DNA of 64,000 nucleotides from Roseibium hamelinense (GTDB lineage Bacteria > Pseudomonadota > Alphaproteobacteria > Rhizobiales > Stappiaceae), in contig NZ_VLLF01000003.1 of assembly GCF_007830545.1 (NCBI RefSeq), positions 347,585 through 411,584 on the forward strand. Direction: 5' to 3'. Positions within the stretch are counted from its first letter, which is position 1. The number at the start of each line of letters is the position of its first letter. The position numbers and the translations under genes were made by a program. This document shows positions 18,911-27,707 of this stretch, piece after piece. Under the pieces are notes generated by a model that was not told where the DNA came from, ran no database searches, and was given only the letters and a program-made list of their open reading frames with translations.

Positions 18911-20158
18911 CTAACCGGCAACCATACGGTTGCGGCCCTCCGATTTTGCTTTGTACAGCCGCGTATCGGCGATCTTGAGCGCGCTCTCCAGGTCCGCGTT
19001 GACCAGCGGTGCTGCGCCCATGCTGACGGTGAAATGGATTTTGGTGTCATCCACCAGCAATCCCTGGCGGGCGAGGCCGATGAGGAACGATTGCGCCCGT
19101 GCCATGACTTGCGCTTCCGTTTGCGCTGCCAGCGTCATGCAGAATTCATCGCCGCCCAGCCGCACGGCATACTCGCCCGGGCCTGTTACCTTCGAAATTT
19201 CATCAGCAACGGTCTTTAGGGCCCGGTCGCCGGCCAAATGGCCATGGGTGTCATTGATCGCCTTGAAATTGTCGAGATCGATCAGCGTGATCCAGAACGC
19301 ATCTCCATCGGCGATTTGCTGGCGCATTGAGCGCAAACCTTCACTGAACAGAAACCGGCGATTGTAGAGGCCTGTCAGTGGATCGCGGAGCGCACGTTCG
19401 TTCAAATCTGAAAAACGGTCGATGACATATAGGTTCTGCGATACGCGCAAGAGCAGCTCTTCGGGTGAGCAGGTCTTTTGAACAAAATCATTCGCGCCGT
19501 ATTTCAAGAACGCGATCCGGTTTTCGTCGTCCTCGTAACCGGACATGCCGATCACGGCCAGTTTGTCGCGGCTGTGCCGGCGCCGGACTGCTTTCAAAAA
19601 AGAGAATCCATCTTCGCCCGGCATGAAGTAATCGACCAGAACGAGCCTGATATCCTTGAACCGTTCGATCAGGGACAACCCGTCTGCCGCCGACTCCGCC
19701 TCGTAAACCCGGTAGCGGTGCCTGTCCAGGATGTCCGACAGCCGGGTCCGTTCTATGGTGGAATCGTCGATCACAAGGATGCCGATTTCCGGATTGCGCC
19801 ACAGTTGATGGACGAGCTCGCCAATGTAGTCGAGGCTGGAGGGGCTGTCCTTGATCACATAATCTATAATGCCTTTCTGGCGCATTTCATTGCGCATGGC
19901 AGGCTCATAGCGGCTGGTGAACACAACGGTTGGGATGGCAAACAAGCCGGTCAGATCAACGATCTCGCCGTCCGGAGCGTCAGGCAGTGTCAGATCCACA
20001 AGCGCAAGGGAGGGCAGAATATCGCCGCTCTCCAAGAGCTCCTTGGCTTGCCTGTAGGTACGCGCCACGGTCACGTCGTAGTCGCCGACATCGGCAAGTT
20101 TACGTAAGGCGGCTTTTTCGAAAAAAGCAGCGTCTTCGACTAGAAGGATGCTGTGCAT
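18911..20158 (-). CDS. Diguanylate cyclase with two receiver domains (REC-REC-GGDEF)
   Basis: Makes cyclic di-GMP under phosphorelay control, like PleD. The first receiver (about 1-120) has D55 in LALVDLTLPD; the second (125-245) has the acidic pair D131-D132 and D176 in LVLVDYFMPG. The GGDEF domain (about 255-412) contains the intact GGDEF at 335-339, DLDNFKAINDTHGH and RDPLTGLYNRR. The four residues at the inhibitory-site position are GPGE rather than RxxD, so product inhibition at the I-site should be lost. ATG 20158 puts HSILLVED at the N-terminus; an upstream TTG at 20194 is less likely. No kinase is adjacent. Confidence 0.92.
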   Translation of the reverse strand: MHSILLVEDAAFFEKAALRKLADVGDYDVTVARTYRQAKELLESGDILPSLALVDLTLPDAPDGEIVDLTGLFAIPTVVFTSRYEPAMRNEMRQKGIIDYVIKDSPSSLDYIGELVHQLWRNPEIGILVIDDSTIERTRLSDILDRHRYRVYEAESAADGLSLIERFKDIRLVLVDYFMPGEDGFSFLKAVRRRHSRDKLAVIGMSGYEDDENRIAFLKYGANDFVQKTCSPEELLLRVSQNLYVIDRFSDLNERALRDPLTGLYNRRFLFSEGLRSMRQQIADGDAFWITLIDLDNFKAINDTHGHLAGDRALKTVADEISKVTGPGEYAVRLGGDEFCMTLAAQTEAQVMARAQSFLIGLARQGLLVDDTKIHFTVSMGAAPLVNADLESALKIADTRLYKAKSEGRNRMVAG

Positions 20159-20325
20159 TGGCCAAAGCAGCTCTGAAAAATGTTGTTGCTTCAACCGTAT
20201 CCAAGAGGTGCGAATGAAGTGTTAGCTTCATTCAAGAAAATGAACTTTGCGTCAGTTTCTGTGTTGATCGCCCTGGCATGCGAAAAAGCCCGCGCGAACA
20301 CCGCAGCCCAATGACCTGCCGCTTT

Positions 20326-20949
20326 TCACAGCTTGTCCACCGGAGCAAATGCGCCGCTTTCTTGGGGCCCGTAGTCTCCCTCGGAGAGCGCTTTACGCAG
20401 CATCGGAATGGTGTCTTCCACCCGTTTTGCCACCAGGTAAGGGACTTCCGTTTCCGGCCGGATGAAACCTTGGGCGCGCATATGCTCAATGAGCTCCAGA
20501 AGCGGCGACCAGAAACCGTTGATGTTGGCAAGCACGATCGGTTTCTTGTGCTGGCCCAGCTGTGCCCAGGTCATCATTTCCACCGCTTCTTCAAGCGTGC
20601 CGATGCCGCCGGGCAGGGCGATGAATGCATCGGACCTTTCAAACATCATTTGCTTGCGTTTGTGCATGTCCGACGTGACGATCAGGTCCTCGAGTGAGGA
20701 CAGCATGACTTCGCGTTTTTCCAGAAAATGCGGTATGATTCCGGTCACTTGGCCGCCAACTTCGAGCGCGGCCTTGGCAACTGTGCCCATCAAGCCGACG
20801 GATCCACCGCCATAAACCAGCCGGAGGCCATTGCCTGCGATCAGCTGGCCCAGATAAGTTGCGGTCGCTTCATAGACAGGGTCTGTCCCGAAGCTGGAGC
20901 CGCAATAAACGCAAATACTGTTCAAAGAGACGGAATCTGATGTGTTCAT
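20326..20949 (-). CDS. LOG-family (TIGR00730) nucleotide 5'-monophosphate phosphoribohydrolase-like protein
   Basis: A 207-residue Rossmann-fold protein starting SICVYCGSSFG and carrying the family motif LPGGIGTLEEAVEM with the catalytic region preceded by MHKRKQMMFERSDAFIALPGG. LOG proteins hydrolyse cytokinin ribotides in plants and bacteria, or AMP-like nucleotides; which applies here cannot be read from sequence. Length and both motifs are complete. It is a single gene, divergent from the LysM protein downstream on the plus strand. Confidence 0.92.
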   Translation of the reverse strand: MNTSDSVSLNSICVYCGSSFGTDPVYEATATYLGQLIAGNGLRLVYGGGSVGLMGTVAKAALEVGGQVTGIIPHFLEKREVMLSSLEDLIVTSDMHKRKQMMFERSDAFIALPGGIGTLEEAVEMMTWAQLGQHKKPIVLANINGFWSPLLELIEHMRAQGFIRPETEVPYLVAKRVEDTIPMLRKALSEGDYGPQESGAFAPVDKL

Positions 20950-21164
20950 AGCGCATGTGTTGCATCGGCAAGGGGTTAGGTCAAGCAGAGCGATCGCGCG
21001 ATGAAAGGGCGCGGCCGCATTTCTTGCCGGACTGTAAAAACCGGTCTATTCATGGGTATGAAAACAAAGCGTTTTGGCGACCCGGAGAGCCAATAAAACG
21101 GGCCCGAAACCTTGGCAGGGCCGCATCACCTGCGACAAGCGCTGCGATGCGGATGGGATGGAAG

Positions 21165-23033
21165 ATGAATAGACAAGTACTCGCATGGACGCTTGGTGCC
21201 GGATTTGTGGTCGCGATCGCCGCTTTGATCACAGCCGGCGTATTCGAGCGCGGTGACGGATCTGCGCTGCGCGAGCAGCAGGCTGCCGCACCGTCCGGGC
21301 AGACGCAGGAGGCCGGCGGATCTCAGGCGGCTCCCGAGGCTTCGGGAAACGAAACAGCAGGATCTGCGCAGGAGCAGACGACGGAAACCGCTGAGCTGCC
21401 GGCCACGAAGGAGGATCCGGCAGATGAGGCGTCTGATGCGCTGAAATTTGATGTGGTCGGCGTTGAGCCGACCGGCGAAACCGTTGTCGCCGGTCAGTCG
21501 GATGCCGGGGCTATAGTTGCGTTGACCGCAAATGGTGAGGTGGTCGGCAAAACCATTGCCAATGCGCGCGGTGAGTGGACCATTGTCCTCGAACAGCCGC
21601 TCCAGCCCGGCGACTACGATGTTGGCCTTGCCGCCCAGGAGGAAGACGGTTCGGTCAAAGCGGAAAGCAAGCAACGGGTTGCGGTGTCGATCCCGGAAGG
21701 CGGTAAAGACCAGCCGCTCGTTGTTCTGAATACACCCGATGCGCCCTCCAGCATTTTGCAGATGCCTGCCTCCAGCCAGGCGGCAGACGCGGGAACGGCC
21801 ACGCCGGCAGATAGAGACACGGCAGAAACACAGACTGCCGAAGCCCCGGCTGATGCTGGCGTTGCGCCCGAGGTTTCAGGAACCGCTCCAGCGTCAGAAG
21901 ACCAAACAGTTGTTGCAGAGGCGGTGCCAACCGCCCCCACACCGGACACCGGCACGGCAGCACAGGGCGGGGCTGAACAAACCCAGACGGCCCGGGTGTC
22001 TGAAACAGACCGGGCTGGCGCAGGGACCGGTGCCGGACAAGACGACGCCGGGTTTGCCGCTGCGCAAGACACCAACACGCCAAACGCCAATATGTCTGAC
22101 GCCAATGTGCAAGAGGCCGGCGGCGAAAACTCGGCAGCCGTTGAAGCTGCCTCTGCGCCGCAGGAACAGGAAGATCAGCAGGCCGCAGCAATCCGGCAAA
22201 CCGAAGCGGCCGCACCAGCCGAGGATCAGACAGCGCAGGCAGCTGAAACTGCCGCTCAAGCCCCGGCGCCTGGCGCGCAGGAAACCACCGTTTCAGCCGC
22301 AGGCACGGGCACGGATGCATCGGCGACACAGGGCGCACAACAAGCATCGAGCACCGAAGCGGAACCTGCCGTATCTGAAACACAGTCTGCGGCGCTTGCT
22401 CCGCAGTCGGTTCCGGATCAAACCCTTTCTCAAGACGTTGCGCGGGACGCTGCACAGGTGGCGGAACCTGCACAGGATGCGGTGGCTCCAAAGGACACAC
22501 CATCAGTCAGTGTCGAAGCGGTCGAAACCGAAAAAGGCAAGGTTTTTGTCGCAGGAACCGGCGAACCTGGCGCATCGGTCAATGTTTATGTCGGCGACGA
22601 GTTCGCTGGACAGGCGGAGGTCACCGACGGTGGCCGCTGGCTGGTCGAGGGGGAAAAGGACCTTGAGGCCGGCGATGTCGAGGTGCGCGCGGATCTGGTT
22701 GAGACCGGAACGGATGAGGTTGAAGCACGCGCTGCGGTGACCTTCGAGAAGGAAGACGAGCAGCAGATTGTCCTGACCAAGGTGGCTGCTTCCGGAGATC
22801 ATGCGACGGGCGGTGGCCATACCGGTTCTGTCAACAAACCGCTCCCGGTTGTCATCATCCGTAAAGGCGACAATCTGTGGCGGATTTCCCGCCGCCTTTA
22901 CGGTGAGGGCATCCGGTATACGACCATCTATCAAGCGAACCAGAACCAGATCCGCGATCCGGACTTGATTTATCCCGGACAGATTTTCCTGACGCCCGAA
23001 GGCGATCGGAACTGGGACGGCGCTGCCAACTGA
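21165..23033 (+). CDS. Membrane-anchored Ig-like/LysM protein with long low-complexity region
   Basis: A 622-residue envelope protein. It has an N-terminal transmembrane anchor (about residues 5-27), an acidic Ala/Glu/Gln-rich segment, a first bacterial Ig-like module (about 85-185, FDVVGVEPTGETVVAGQSD), some 260 residues of Ala/Thr/Gln/Glu-rich spacer, a second Ig-like module (about 445-530, KVFVAGTGEPGASVNVYVGD), and a C-terminal LysM domain with VVIIRKGDNLWRISRRLYG and DLIYPGQIFL. LysM implies peptidoglycan binding and the spacer could span the periplasm. I chose ATG 21165 after GGGATGGAAG; the upstream open frame has no membrane or domain features. Such LysM proteins are common in rhizobia. 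Confidence 0.88.
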   Translation: MNRQVLAWTLGAGFVVAIAALITAGVFERGDGSALREQQAAAPSGQTQEAGGSQAAPEASGNETAGSAQEQTTETAELPATKEDPADEASDALKFDVVGVEPTGETVVAGQSDAGAIVALTANGEVVGKTIANARGEWTIVLEQPLQPGDYDVGLAAQEEDGSVKAESKQRVAVSIPEGGKDQPLVVLNTPDAPSSILQMPASSQAADAGTATPADRDTAETQTAEAPADAGVAPEVSGTAPASEDQTVVAEAVPTAPTPDTGTAAQGGAEQTQTARVSETDRAGAGTGAGQDDAGFAAAQDTNTPNANMSDANVQEAGGENSAAVEAASAPQEQEDQQAAAIRQTEAAAPAEDQTAQAAETAAQAPAPGAQETTVSAAGTGTDASATQGAQQASSTEAEPAVSETQSAALAPQSVPDQTLSQDVARDAAQVAEPAQDAVAPKDTPSVSVEAVETEKGKVFVAGTGEPGASVNVYVGDEFAGQAEVTDGGRWLVEGEKDLEAGDVEVRADLVETGTDEVEARAAVTFEKEDEQQIVLTKVAASGDHATGGGHTGSVNKPLPVVIIRKGDNLWRISRRLYGEGIRYTTIYQANQNQIRDPDLIYPGQIFLTPEGDRNWDGAAN

Positions 23034-23064
23034 CGACGTCGCGTGAATCCAAACACACTTTCAC

Positions 23065-23090
23065 AAGGCGGGCGAAGGTCCGCCTTTTTT
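23065..23090 (+). terminator. Rho-independent terminator
   Basis: AAGGCGG and CCGCCTT form a 7-bp stem around an 8-base loop, followed by T residues. It lies 32 bases after the LysM gene stop. Confidence 0.85.
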
Positions 23091-23114
23091 CGGCATCAGC
23101 CTTGCCTTGGGTGG

Positions 23115-23140
23115 ATTTCATCGCATATTTACGATGAAAT
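23115..23140. promoter_or_regulatory. Perfect inverted repeat, probable ArsR operator
   Basis: ATTTCATCG and CGATGAAAT form a perfect 9-bp inverted repeat separated by CATATTTA. It ends 22 bases before the ATG of the ArsR gene, where a promoter and 5' leader would be. Size and AT-rich character fit an ArsR/SmtB operator. No T-run follows, so it is not a terminator. Confidence 0.7.
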
Positions 23141-23162
23141 TGACTTTTGATGCAGAGCCTTC

Positions 23163-23555
23163 ATGACCACCGGCGCCGATGTCACGCAGACGCAACCCCT
23201 ACAGACCGCTGATGACCCTGAAGCGGACATGCTTGCCCAAATCTTCCGGGCGCTCGGCCATCCAGTACGGCTGAAAATTCTGGAAACTTTGGCCAAAGAC
23301 AACGGCGCTTGCTGCGGTCAGATCGTCAATTGCCTGCCGCTGGCCCAATCGACCGTGTCTCAGCACCTGCAGGTCCTGAAAGACGCCGGTCTTCTCACCT
23401 GTGAAGTGAAGGGCCGCAGTTGCCATTATGCCCTGAACACGGAAGCCCTGGCACGTGCTGCCGGGTTCTCGGCCGAATTTTTTGATCGCCTGACTGGCAT
23501 GGGCTGTACGCCCTTCGGCGGATCACAAACCGCATGCGCTATTGATCCTGCTTGA
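23163..23555 (+). CDS. ArsR/SmtB-family metalloregulator
   Basis: A 130-residue winged-helix regulator: IFRALGHPVRLKILETLAKDNGACCGQIVNCLPLAQSTVSQHLQVLKDAGLLTCEVKGRSCHYAL. Cysteines at NGACCGQIVNC and additional ones near the C-terminus (GCTPFGGSQTACAI) are candidate metal or arsenite ligands. A perfect inverted repeat sits just upstream, consistent with autorepression. The next gene is an Atm1-type heavy-metal exporter starting 32 bases after this stop, so the pair is very probably a metal-responsive operon, with the inducing metal unknown. Confidence 0.88.
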   Translation: MTTGADVTQTQPLQTADDPEADMLAQIFRALGHPVRLKILETLAKDNGACCGQIVNCLPLAQSTVSQHLQVLKDAGLLTCEVKGRSCHYALNTEALARAAGFSAEFFDRLTGMGCTPFGGSQTACAIDPA

Positions 23556-23586
23556 CCGTCCTGCGAACACCCGCAAGGAGCTTCGA

Positions 23587-25569
23587 TTGACTGACAATAC
23601 ATATCCGTCCGGCGGCTCCCAATCCGCGGACGACACTTCTGAAGTTTCCGAACCCAAGCCAACAGCGTCCGGAAAATCCCCCAAATCCAAACAGACTGTT
23701 GTCAGCGCGGATGAAGGCTCGACGCTCAGCACGCTGATCAACTTGTGGCCCTACATCTGGCCCATAGGCCGGCCGGACCTGAAAAAACGCGTCCTTCTGG
23801 CGGTCGTCGCCCTTGTCATTGCGAAATTCATCACCGTTCTGTCGCCCTATTTTTTCGCTTGGGCATCGGATGCACTGACCGGCGAGACGGAGGGCCTTCC
23901 GGCTTTTCTCGTCGCTCCGATCATGCTGGTTCTTGCCTATAATGCGGCGAGGGTTATGGCGGTCGGCTTCAATCAGCTGCGCGATGCCCTGTTCGCCCGG
24001 GTGGGGCAGCATGCGGTGCGCCAGCTCGCACATATTACGTTCCGGCACCTGCACCGGCTCTCGCTGAGATTTCACCTTGCGCGCCGCACCGGCGGCCTGA
24101 GCCGGGTGATCGAGCGCGGGGTGAAAGGCATTGAATCGATTGTCCGTTTCACAATACTGAACGGCATCCCGACCATCCTGGAATTTGCCATCATGGCAGT
24201 GGTGATCACGTTCCAGTTCGGTGTCAGTTATCTGGGCATCGTTTCGTTCATGATCGTGGCCTATGTGTGGTTCACGATCAAAGCCTCAAACTGGCGGATC
24301 GGTATCCGCCGCGAGATGAACGAGAGCGACACCGATGCCAATTCGAAGGCGATCGATAGCCTGTTGAATTTCGAAACGGTCAAGTATTTCGGCAATGAGA
24401 ACATGGAGTCCGACCGGTTCGATGTGTCGATGGCCAAGTATGAACGGGCGGCGACCCGAACCTGGACGTCCCTGGCCTGGCTGAACCTGGGGCAGTCGGT
24501 CATTCTCGGTCTGGGCATGGCCGCCTGTATGGTGCTTTCGGCCCGTGCGGTGATGGCAGGCGAGCAGACAATCGGTGATTTTGTTCTGATCAACGCCCTC
24601 CTGATGCAGATTTCCATTCCGCTGAACTTTATTGGATTCCTCTACCGGGAAGTGCGGCAGGGGCTGGCCGATATTGAATCCATGTTTGATCTTTTGGGGG
24701 TGCCTGCCGAAATTCAGGACAAGCCCGATGCCAAACCGCTCAAGGCAGTTGATGGAAACATCCGGTTTGAGAACGTGAAGTTCCACTATGACCCCGAACG
24801 GCCGATCCTGAAGGGTGTTGATTTCGAGGTGCCAGCCGGCAAGTCGGTGGCAATTGTCGGCCCGTCCGGCGCCGGAAAGTCGACGATCTCGCGCTTGCTG
24901 TTCCGTTTCTATGATGTAACCGGGGGGGCTGTGCGCATAGACGGCCAGGATGTGCGCGATGTCACCCAGGACAGCGTGCGGCACGCCATCGGCATGGTGC
25001 CGCAGGACACGGTGCTGTTTAACGATACGATCGAATACAATATCCGGTATGGCCGTCCCGATGCCTCAGCGGAAGAGGTGCGTGAAGCCGCGCAAATGGC
25101 TCAGATCCACGATTTCATCGAGCGGCTGCCGCAAGGCTACAAGACCGAAGTCGGTGAACGCGGTCTGAAGCTGTCGGGCGGAGAGAAACAGCGCGTTGCG
25201 ATTGCCCGTACCATTTTGAAAGCGCCGCCAATTCTCATTTTGGACGAGGCAACGTCGGCACTCGATACTCACACCGAGCAGGAGATCCAGGCCGCGCTGG
25301 ACCAGGTGTCGAAAAACCGCACGACCCTGGTCATCGCTCACCGGCTGTCGACCGTCGTCAACGCCAATCAGATTATCGTCCTGGAAGCGGGCGAGATTGC
25401 TGAGCGTGGCACGCACTCCGAGCTTTTGGAGGCAGACGGCCTTTATGCGTCCATGTGGGCCCGCCAGCGTGAAGCCGATGAAGCTGAAGAGCGTCTGCGG
25501 GCTGCGGTGGAACACGATGACAAAGGCTTTGTTGTGCGGGGCGCACGGGCGGACGAAGGCTACTCATGA
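23587..25569 (+). CDS. Atm1/HMT1-type ABC exporter, permease-ATPase fusion
   Basis: A 660-residue half-transporter that should dimerise in the inner membrane. Six helices span about residues 50-350; the ATPase domain has Walker A GPSGAGKST, Q-loop VPQDTVLF, signature LSGGEKQR, Walker B ILILDEATSALD and the H-loop IAHRLST. The membrane domain (LRFHLARRTGGLSRVIERG, NFETVKYFGNE) matches NaAtm1-like exporters, which move glutathione or glutathione-metal conjugates. The start is most likely TTG 23587 with AAGGAG seven bases upstream; the frame open from 23542 overlaps the ArsR gene. Genomic pairing with ArsR supports a role in metal detoxification. Confidence 0.93.
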   Translation: MTDNTYPSGGSQSADDTSEVSEPKPTASGKSPKSKQTVVSADEGSTLSTLINLWPYIWPIGRPDLKKRVLLAVVALVIAKFITVLSPYFFAWASDALTGETEGLPAFLVAPIMLVLAYNAARVMAVGFNQLRDALFARVGQHAVRQLAHITFRHLHRLSLRFHLARRTGGLSRVIERGVKGIESIVRFTILNGIPTILEFAIMAVVITFQFGVSYLGIVSFMIVAYVWFTIKASNWRIGIRREMNESDTDANSKAIDSLLNFETVKYFGNENMESDRFDVSMAKYERAATRTWTSLAWLNLGQSVILGLGMAACMVLSARAVMAGEQTIGDFVLINALLMQISIPLNFIGFLYREVRQGLADIESMFDLLGVPAEIQDKPDAKPLKAVDGNIRFENVKFHYDPERPILKGVDFEVPAGKSVAIVGPSGAGKSTISRLLFRFYDVTGGAVRIDGQDVRDVTQDSVRHAIGMVPQDTVLFNDTIEYNIRYGRPDASAEEVREAAQMAQIHDFIERLPQGYKTEVGERGLKLSGGEKQRVAIARTILKAPPILILDEATSALDTHTEQEIQAALDQVSKNRTTLVIAHRLSTVVNANQIIVLEAGEIAERGTHSELLEADGLYASMWARQREADEAEERLRAAVEHDDKGFVVRGARADEGYS

Positions 25570-25571
25570 AA

Positions 25572-25603
25572 AAGCGCCGGACTGGACGGTCCGGCACTTT
25601 CTT
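25572..25603 (+). terminator. Hairpin after ABC exporter
   Basis: GCCGGAC and GTCCGGC form a 7-bp stem around a 6-base loop, with AAA before and ACTTTCTT after. It begins immediately after the exporter stop codon and may act in both directions. Confidence 0.7.
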
Positions 25604-25622
25604 GAACCCGGGAAACGCGGGA

Positions 25623-25811
25623 TTAGGCGGCTGCGCGGTGACCGGTTGCAACGCCGGGCGCGTTTGCTGCGGCGCCATGCTCGCCGGTGACTGTTTTGCC
25701 GTTCCGGGAAAACAGGGCACGGATGAGGCCGATGAAAGCTTCAGAGCGCAGGCTGCGGGCGCGGTTGTCATAAGCGGTCATCAGGTCCGGGGTCAGGATT
25801 GTGCGTGTCAT
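25623..25811 (-). CDS. Small conserved-looking protein, 62 residues
   Basis: The protein starts MTRTILTPDLMTAYDNRARS and has an amphipathic, basic stretch (RARSLRSEAFIGLIRALFSR) followed by a Gly/Ala-rich C-terminus. The Arg-rich helix with a leucine/isoleucine face resembles small DUF1127- or RSP_7527-like proteins of alphaproteobacteria, without a firm match. ATG 25811 has GGAG nine bases upstream. It is divergent from the LysR gene (start 25909), so the LysR protein may control it. A longer open frame upstream lies within the LysR gene and is rejected. Confidence 0.6.
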   Translation of the reverse strand: MTRTILTPDLMTAYDNRARSLRSEAFIGLIRALFSRNGKTVTGEHGAAANAPGVATGHRAAA

Positions 25812-25908
25812 TGGCTTGGTCTCCGTTTGCGCTGACAGGACTATGGCCAATTTCACGAAATCGAAGAATTGGGCTTGTTTCAAATATACCTTTCGATATT
25901 TTTTAAGA

Positions 25909-26862
25909 ATGAGACTGGACGATCTACGCTTCTTCACCAGGGTTGCCGCCTTGGGCAGTTTGTCGGCGGCGGGCAAGGAAATCGGTTTGTCGCCATCGGC
26001 CTCAAGCTCCCGGTTGACAGCTCTGGAAAAAGCCGTCGGTGCGCAGTTGTTCGCGCGCACGACTCGCAGCACAGTGCTGACCGAGGCCGGACAGGTCCTT
26101 TTGGAAAGTGCCACAGCTGCGCTGGAGCGCATGGATGCCGGACTCTCTCTCTTGGAAGCGGGCACTGAGAAACCCCGCGGGCTCTTGAAGATATCGTGCA
26201 ACATGTTTTTCGGCAGGGCTCATATTCTGCCCTACCTGCGCGAATTCATGGCGCTTTATCCGGATATCCGGTACGAACTCAGTTTTACTGACCGGATGGT
26301 GGACATTGTCGAGGAAGGCTACGACTTGGCCTTTCGGGCAGCGCCCTTGCCAGATTCTACACTCAAGGCGCGCAAACTCGGCGCCAATCAACGGGTCCTG
26401 TGTGCGTCGCCAGACTACTTGAGCCGTAAAGGCGTACCCCGGACACCAGCGGATTTGGTCAATCACGATTGCATCGGACTGACACGCATCCCGGTTTGGT
26501 ATTTCGACGGTCCAAAGGGGGAAATCGCCCATCAGGTCACCCCGTTGATTTCCGGCGACAGCGGTGATTATTCCTATGATGCGGCTATTCACGGGCTGGG
26601 CATCGCGGTGAAGTCGGGGGCGCATGTCTGGCAGGACCTCCGAGAAGGGCGCCTGATCGCGGTCATGCCGGATTTCCCGGTCGCCCGCACCGGGGCCATC
26701 TGGGCTGTCTCGCCGCCAGGTAGTTTTACCCCGCCGAAAACGTCCGCCCTTGGTGATTTTCTGATCAAGAAATACGGCCGCCCGGCCTATTGGGAACTTA
26801 ACCTGCCGCAGCTCTATGCCGACCATGCCAAGATTCTGGATAGGATGGGTATCGGCGCATAA
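25909..26862 (+). CDS. LysR-family transcriptional regulator
   Basis: A 317-residue regulator. The N-terminal helix-turn-helix reads MRLDDLRFFTRVAALGSLSAAGKEIGLSPSASSSRLTALEKAVGAQLFARTTRSTVLTEAG, followed by an effector-binding domain (about 90-300) beginning RGLLKISCNMFFGRAHILPYL. The AAGKEIG/SSSRLTALE type belongs to the CrgA/YafC-like subgroup. Start ATG 25909 puts the helix-turn-helix at the N-terminus; the upstream open frame is antisense to the divergent small gene. The target is probably that neighbour, and the ligand is unknown. Confidence 0.92.
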   Translation: MRLDDLRFFTRVAALGSLSAAGKEIGLSPSASSSRLTALEKAVGAQLFARTTRSTVLTEAGQVLLESATAALERMDAGLSLLEAGTEKPRGLLKISCNMFFGRAHILPYLREFMALYPDIRYELSFTDRMVDIVEEGYDLAFRAAPLPDSTLKARKLGANQRVLCASPDYLSRKGVPRTPADLVNHDCIGLTRIPVWYFDGPKGEIAHQVTPLISGDSGDYSYDAAIHGLGIAVKSGAHVWQDLREGRLIAVMPDFPVARTGAIWAVSPPGSFTPPKTSALGDFLIKKYGRPAYWELNLPQLYADHAKILDRMGIGA

Positions 26863-26993
26863 GGCGCACCGTTTGCGGCTTCATTTTGGATCAAAAACCG
26901 ACTACAACGCGCGGTTCATGACGTTTTTCGCTGACTGCTTGCGCCATACCTGATGCAAGGCACGTATATGTCAGCCCGACAAAGGACTGCTGA

Positions 26994-27698
26994 ATGTCTC
27001 TCGTTGATTCCGTGACCAAGGCGTTGGTGCCGATCCATCGTGAAGGCTGGCCGTTTGTGGCAATCGCCGTCGTCGCAACGCTGGTCACGGGCTACTTCGT
27101 CGATGCGCTGTTTTGGATCGGCCTGATTTTCACCGGCTGGGTCTGCTACTTCTTCCGTGATCCCCCGCGTGTGACGCCGGTCACCGAAGGCTTGGTGATT
27201 TCTCCAGCAGACGGTGTCGTCAGCCATGTTGGTCCGGCGCGTCCGCCGCAGGAACTGGAACTGGGCAGCGAGCCCGTGCTGCGGATCTCGATTTTCATGA
27301 ATGTGTTCAACTGTCACGTGAACCGGGCACCGATGGGCGGCAAGATCACCCGCGTTGCCTATCGCGCCGGCAAGTTTCTCAATGCCGAGCTGGACAAGGC
27401 GAGTGAACATAACGAGCGCAACGGGCTTGTGATCGAGCAGGGCGGAACCAAGATCGGTGTCGTTCAGATTGCAGGTCTTGTGGCACGGCGGATTGTGTGT
27501 TTCGTGCGCGAAGGGGAAGACCTTTCGGTAGGGGAACGGTTTGGCCTGATCCGCTTCGGCTCCCGGTTGGATGTGTATTTCCCGGGCGGCGCAGAGCCGA
27601 AGGTCGCGCTCGGCCAGACAATGATTGCGGGCGAAACCGTTCTGGCGGACCTGAAAAACACCGGCGAGGGCGCAGGTCCCTTGACCCGGGTCAGCTGA
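26994..27698 (+). CDS. psd: Phosphatidylserine decarboxylase (short proenzyme)
   Basis: Converts phosphatidylserine to phosphatidylethanolamine at the inner membrane. The 234-residue proenzyme has one or two N-terminal hydrophobic segments (about 22-55), [10 protein letters not shown], the [14 protein letters not shown] motif, and the self-cleavage site RFGSRLD, where the chain is cut at G189-S190 to make the pyruvoyl group. Length and motif match the short prokaryotic type II proenzyme of rhizobia. pssA follows after 9 bases, so the two consecutive steps of phosphatidylethanolamine synthesis are cotranscribed. Confidence 0.95.
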   Translation: MSLVDSVTKALVPIHREGWPFVAIAVVATLVTGYFVDALFWIGLIFTGWVCYFFRDPPRVTPVTEGLVISPADGVVSHVGPARPPQELELGSEPVLRISIFMNVFNCHVNRAPMGGKITRVAYRAGKFLNAELDKASEHNERNGLVIEQGGTKIGVVQIAGLVARRIVCFVREGEDLSVGERFGLIRFGSRLDVYFPGGAEPKVALGQTMIAGETVLADLKNTGEGAGPLTRVS

Positions 27699-27707
27699 GG
27701 AGGCCCT

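Noticed and set aside
20955..21164. Upstream extension of the LysM protein
   Set aside because: The 70 extra residues would put a polar stretch before the membrane anchor and lack a ribosome binding site; ATG 21165 has one.
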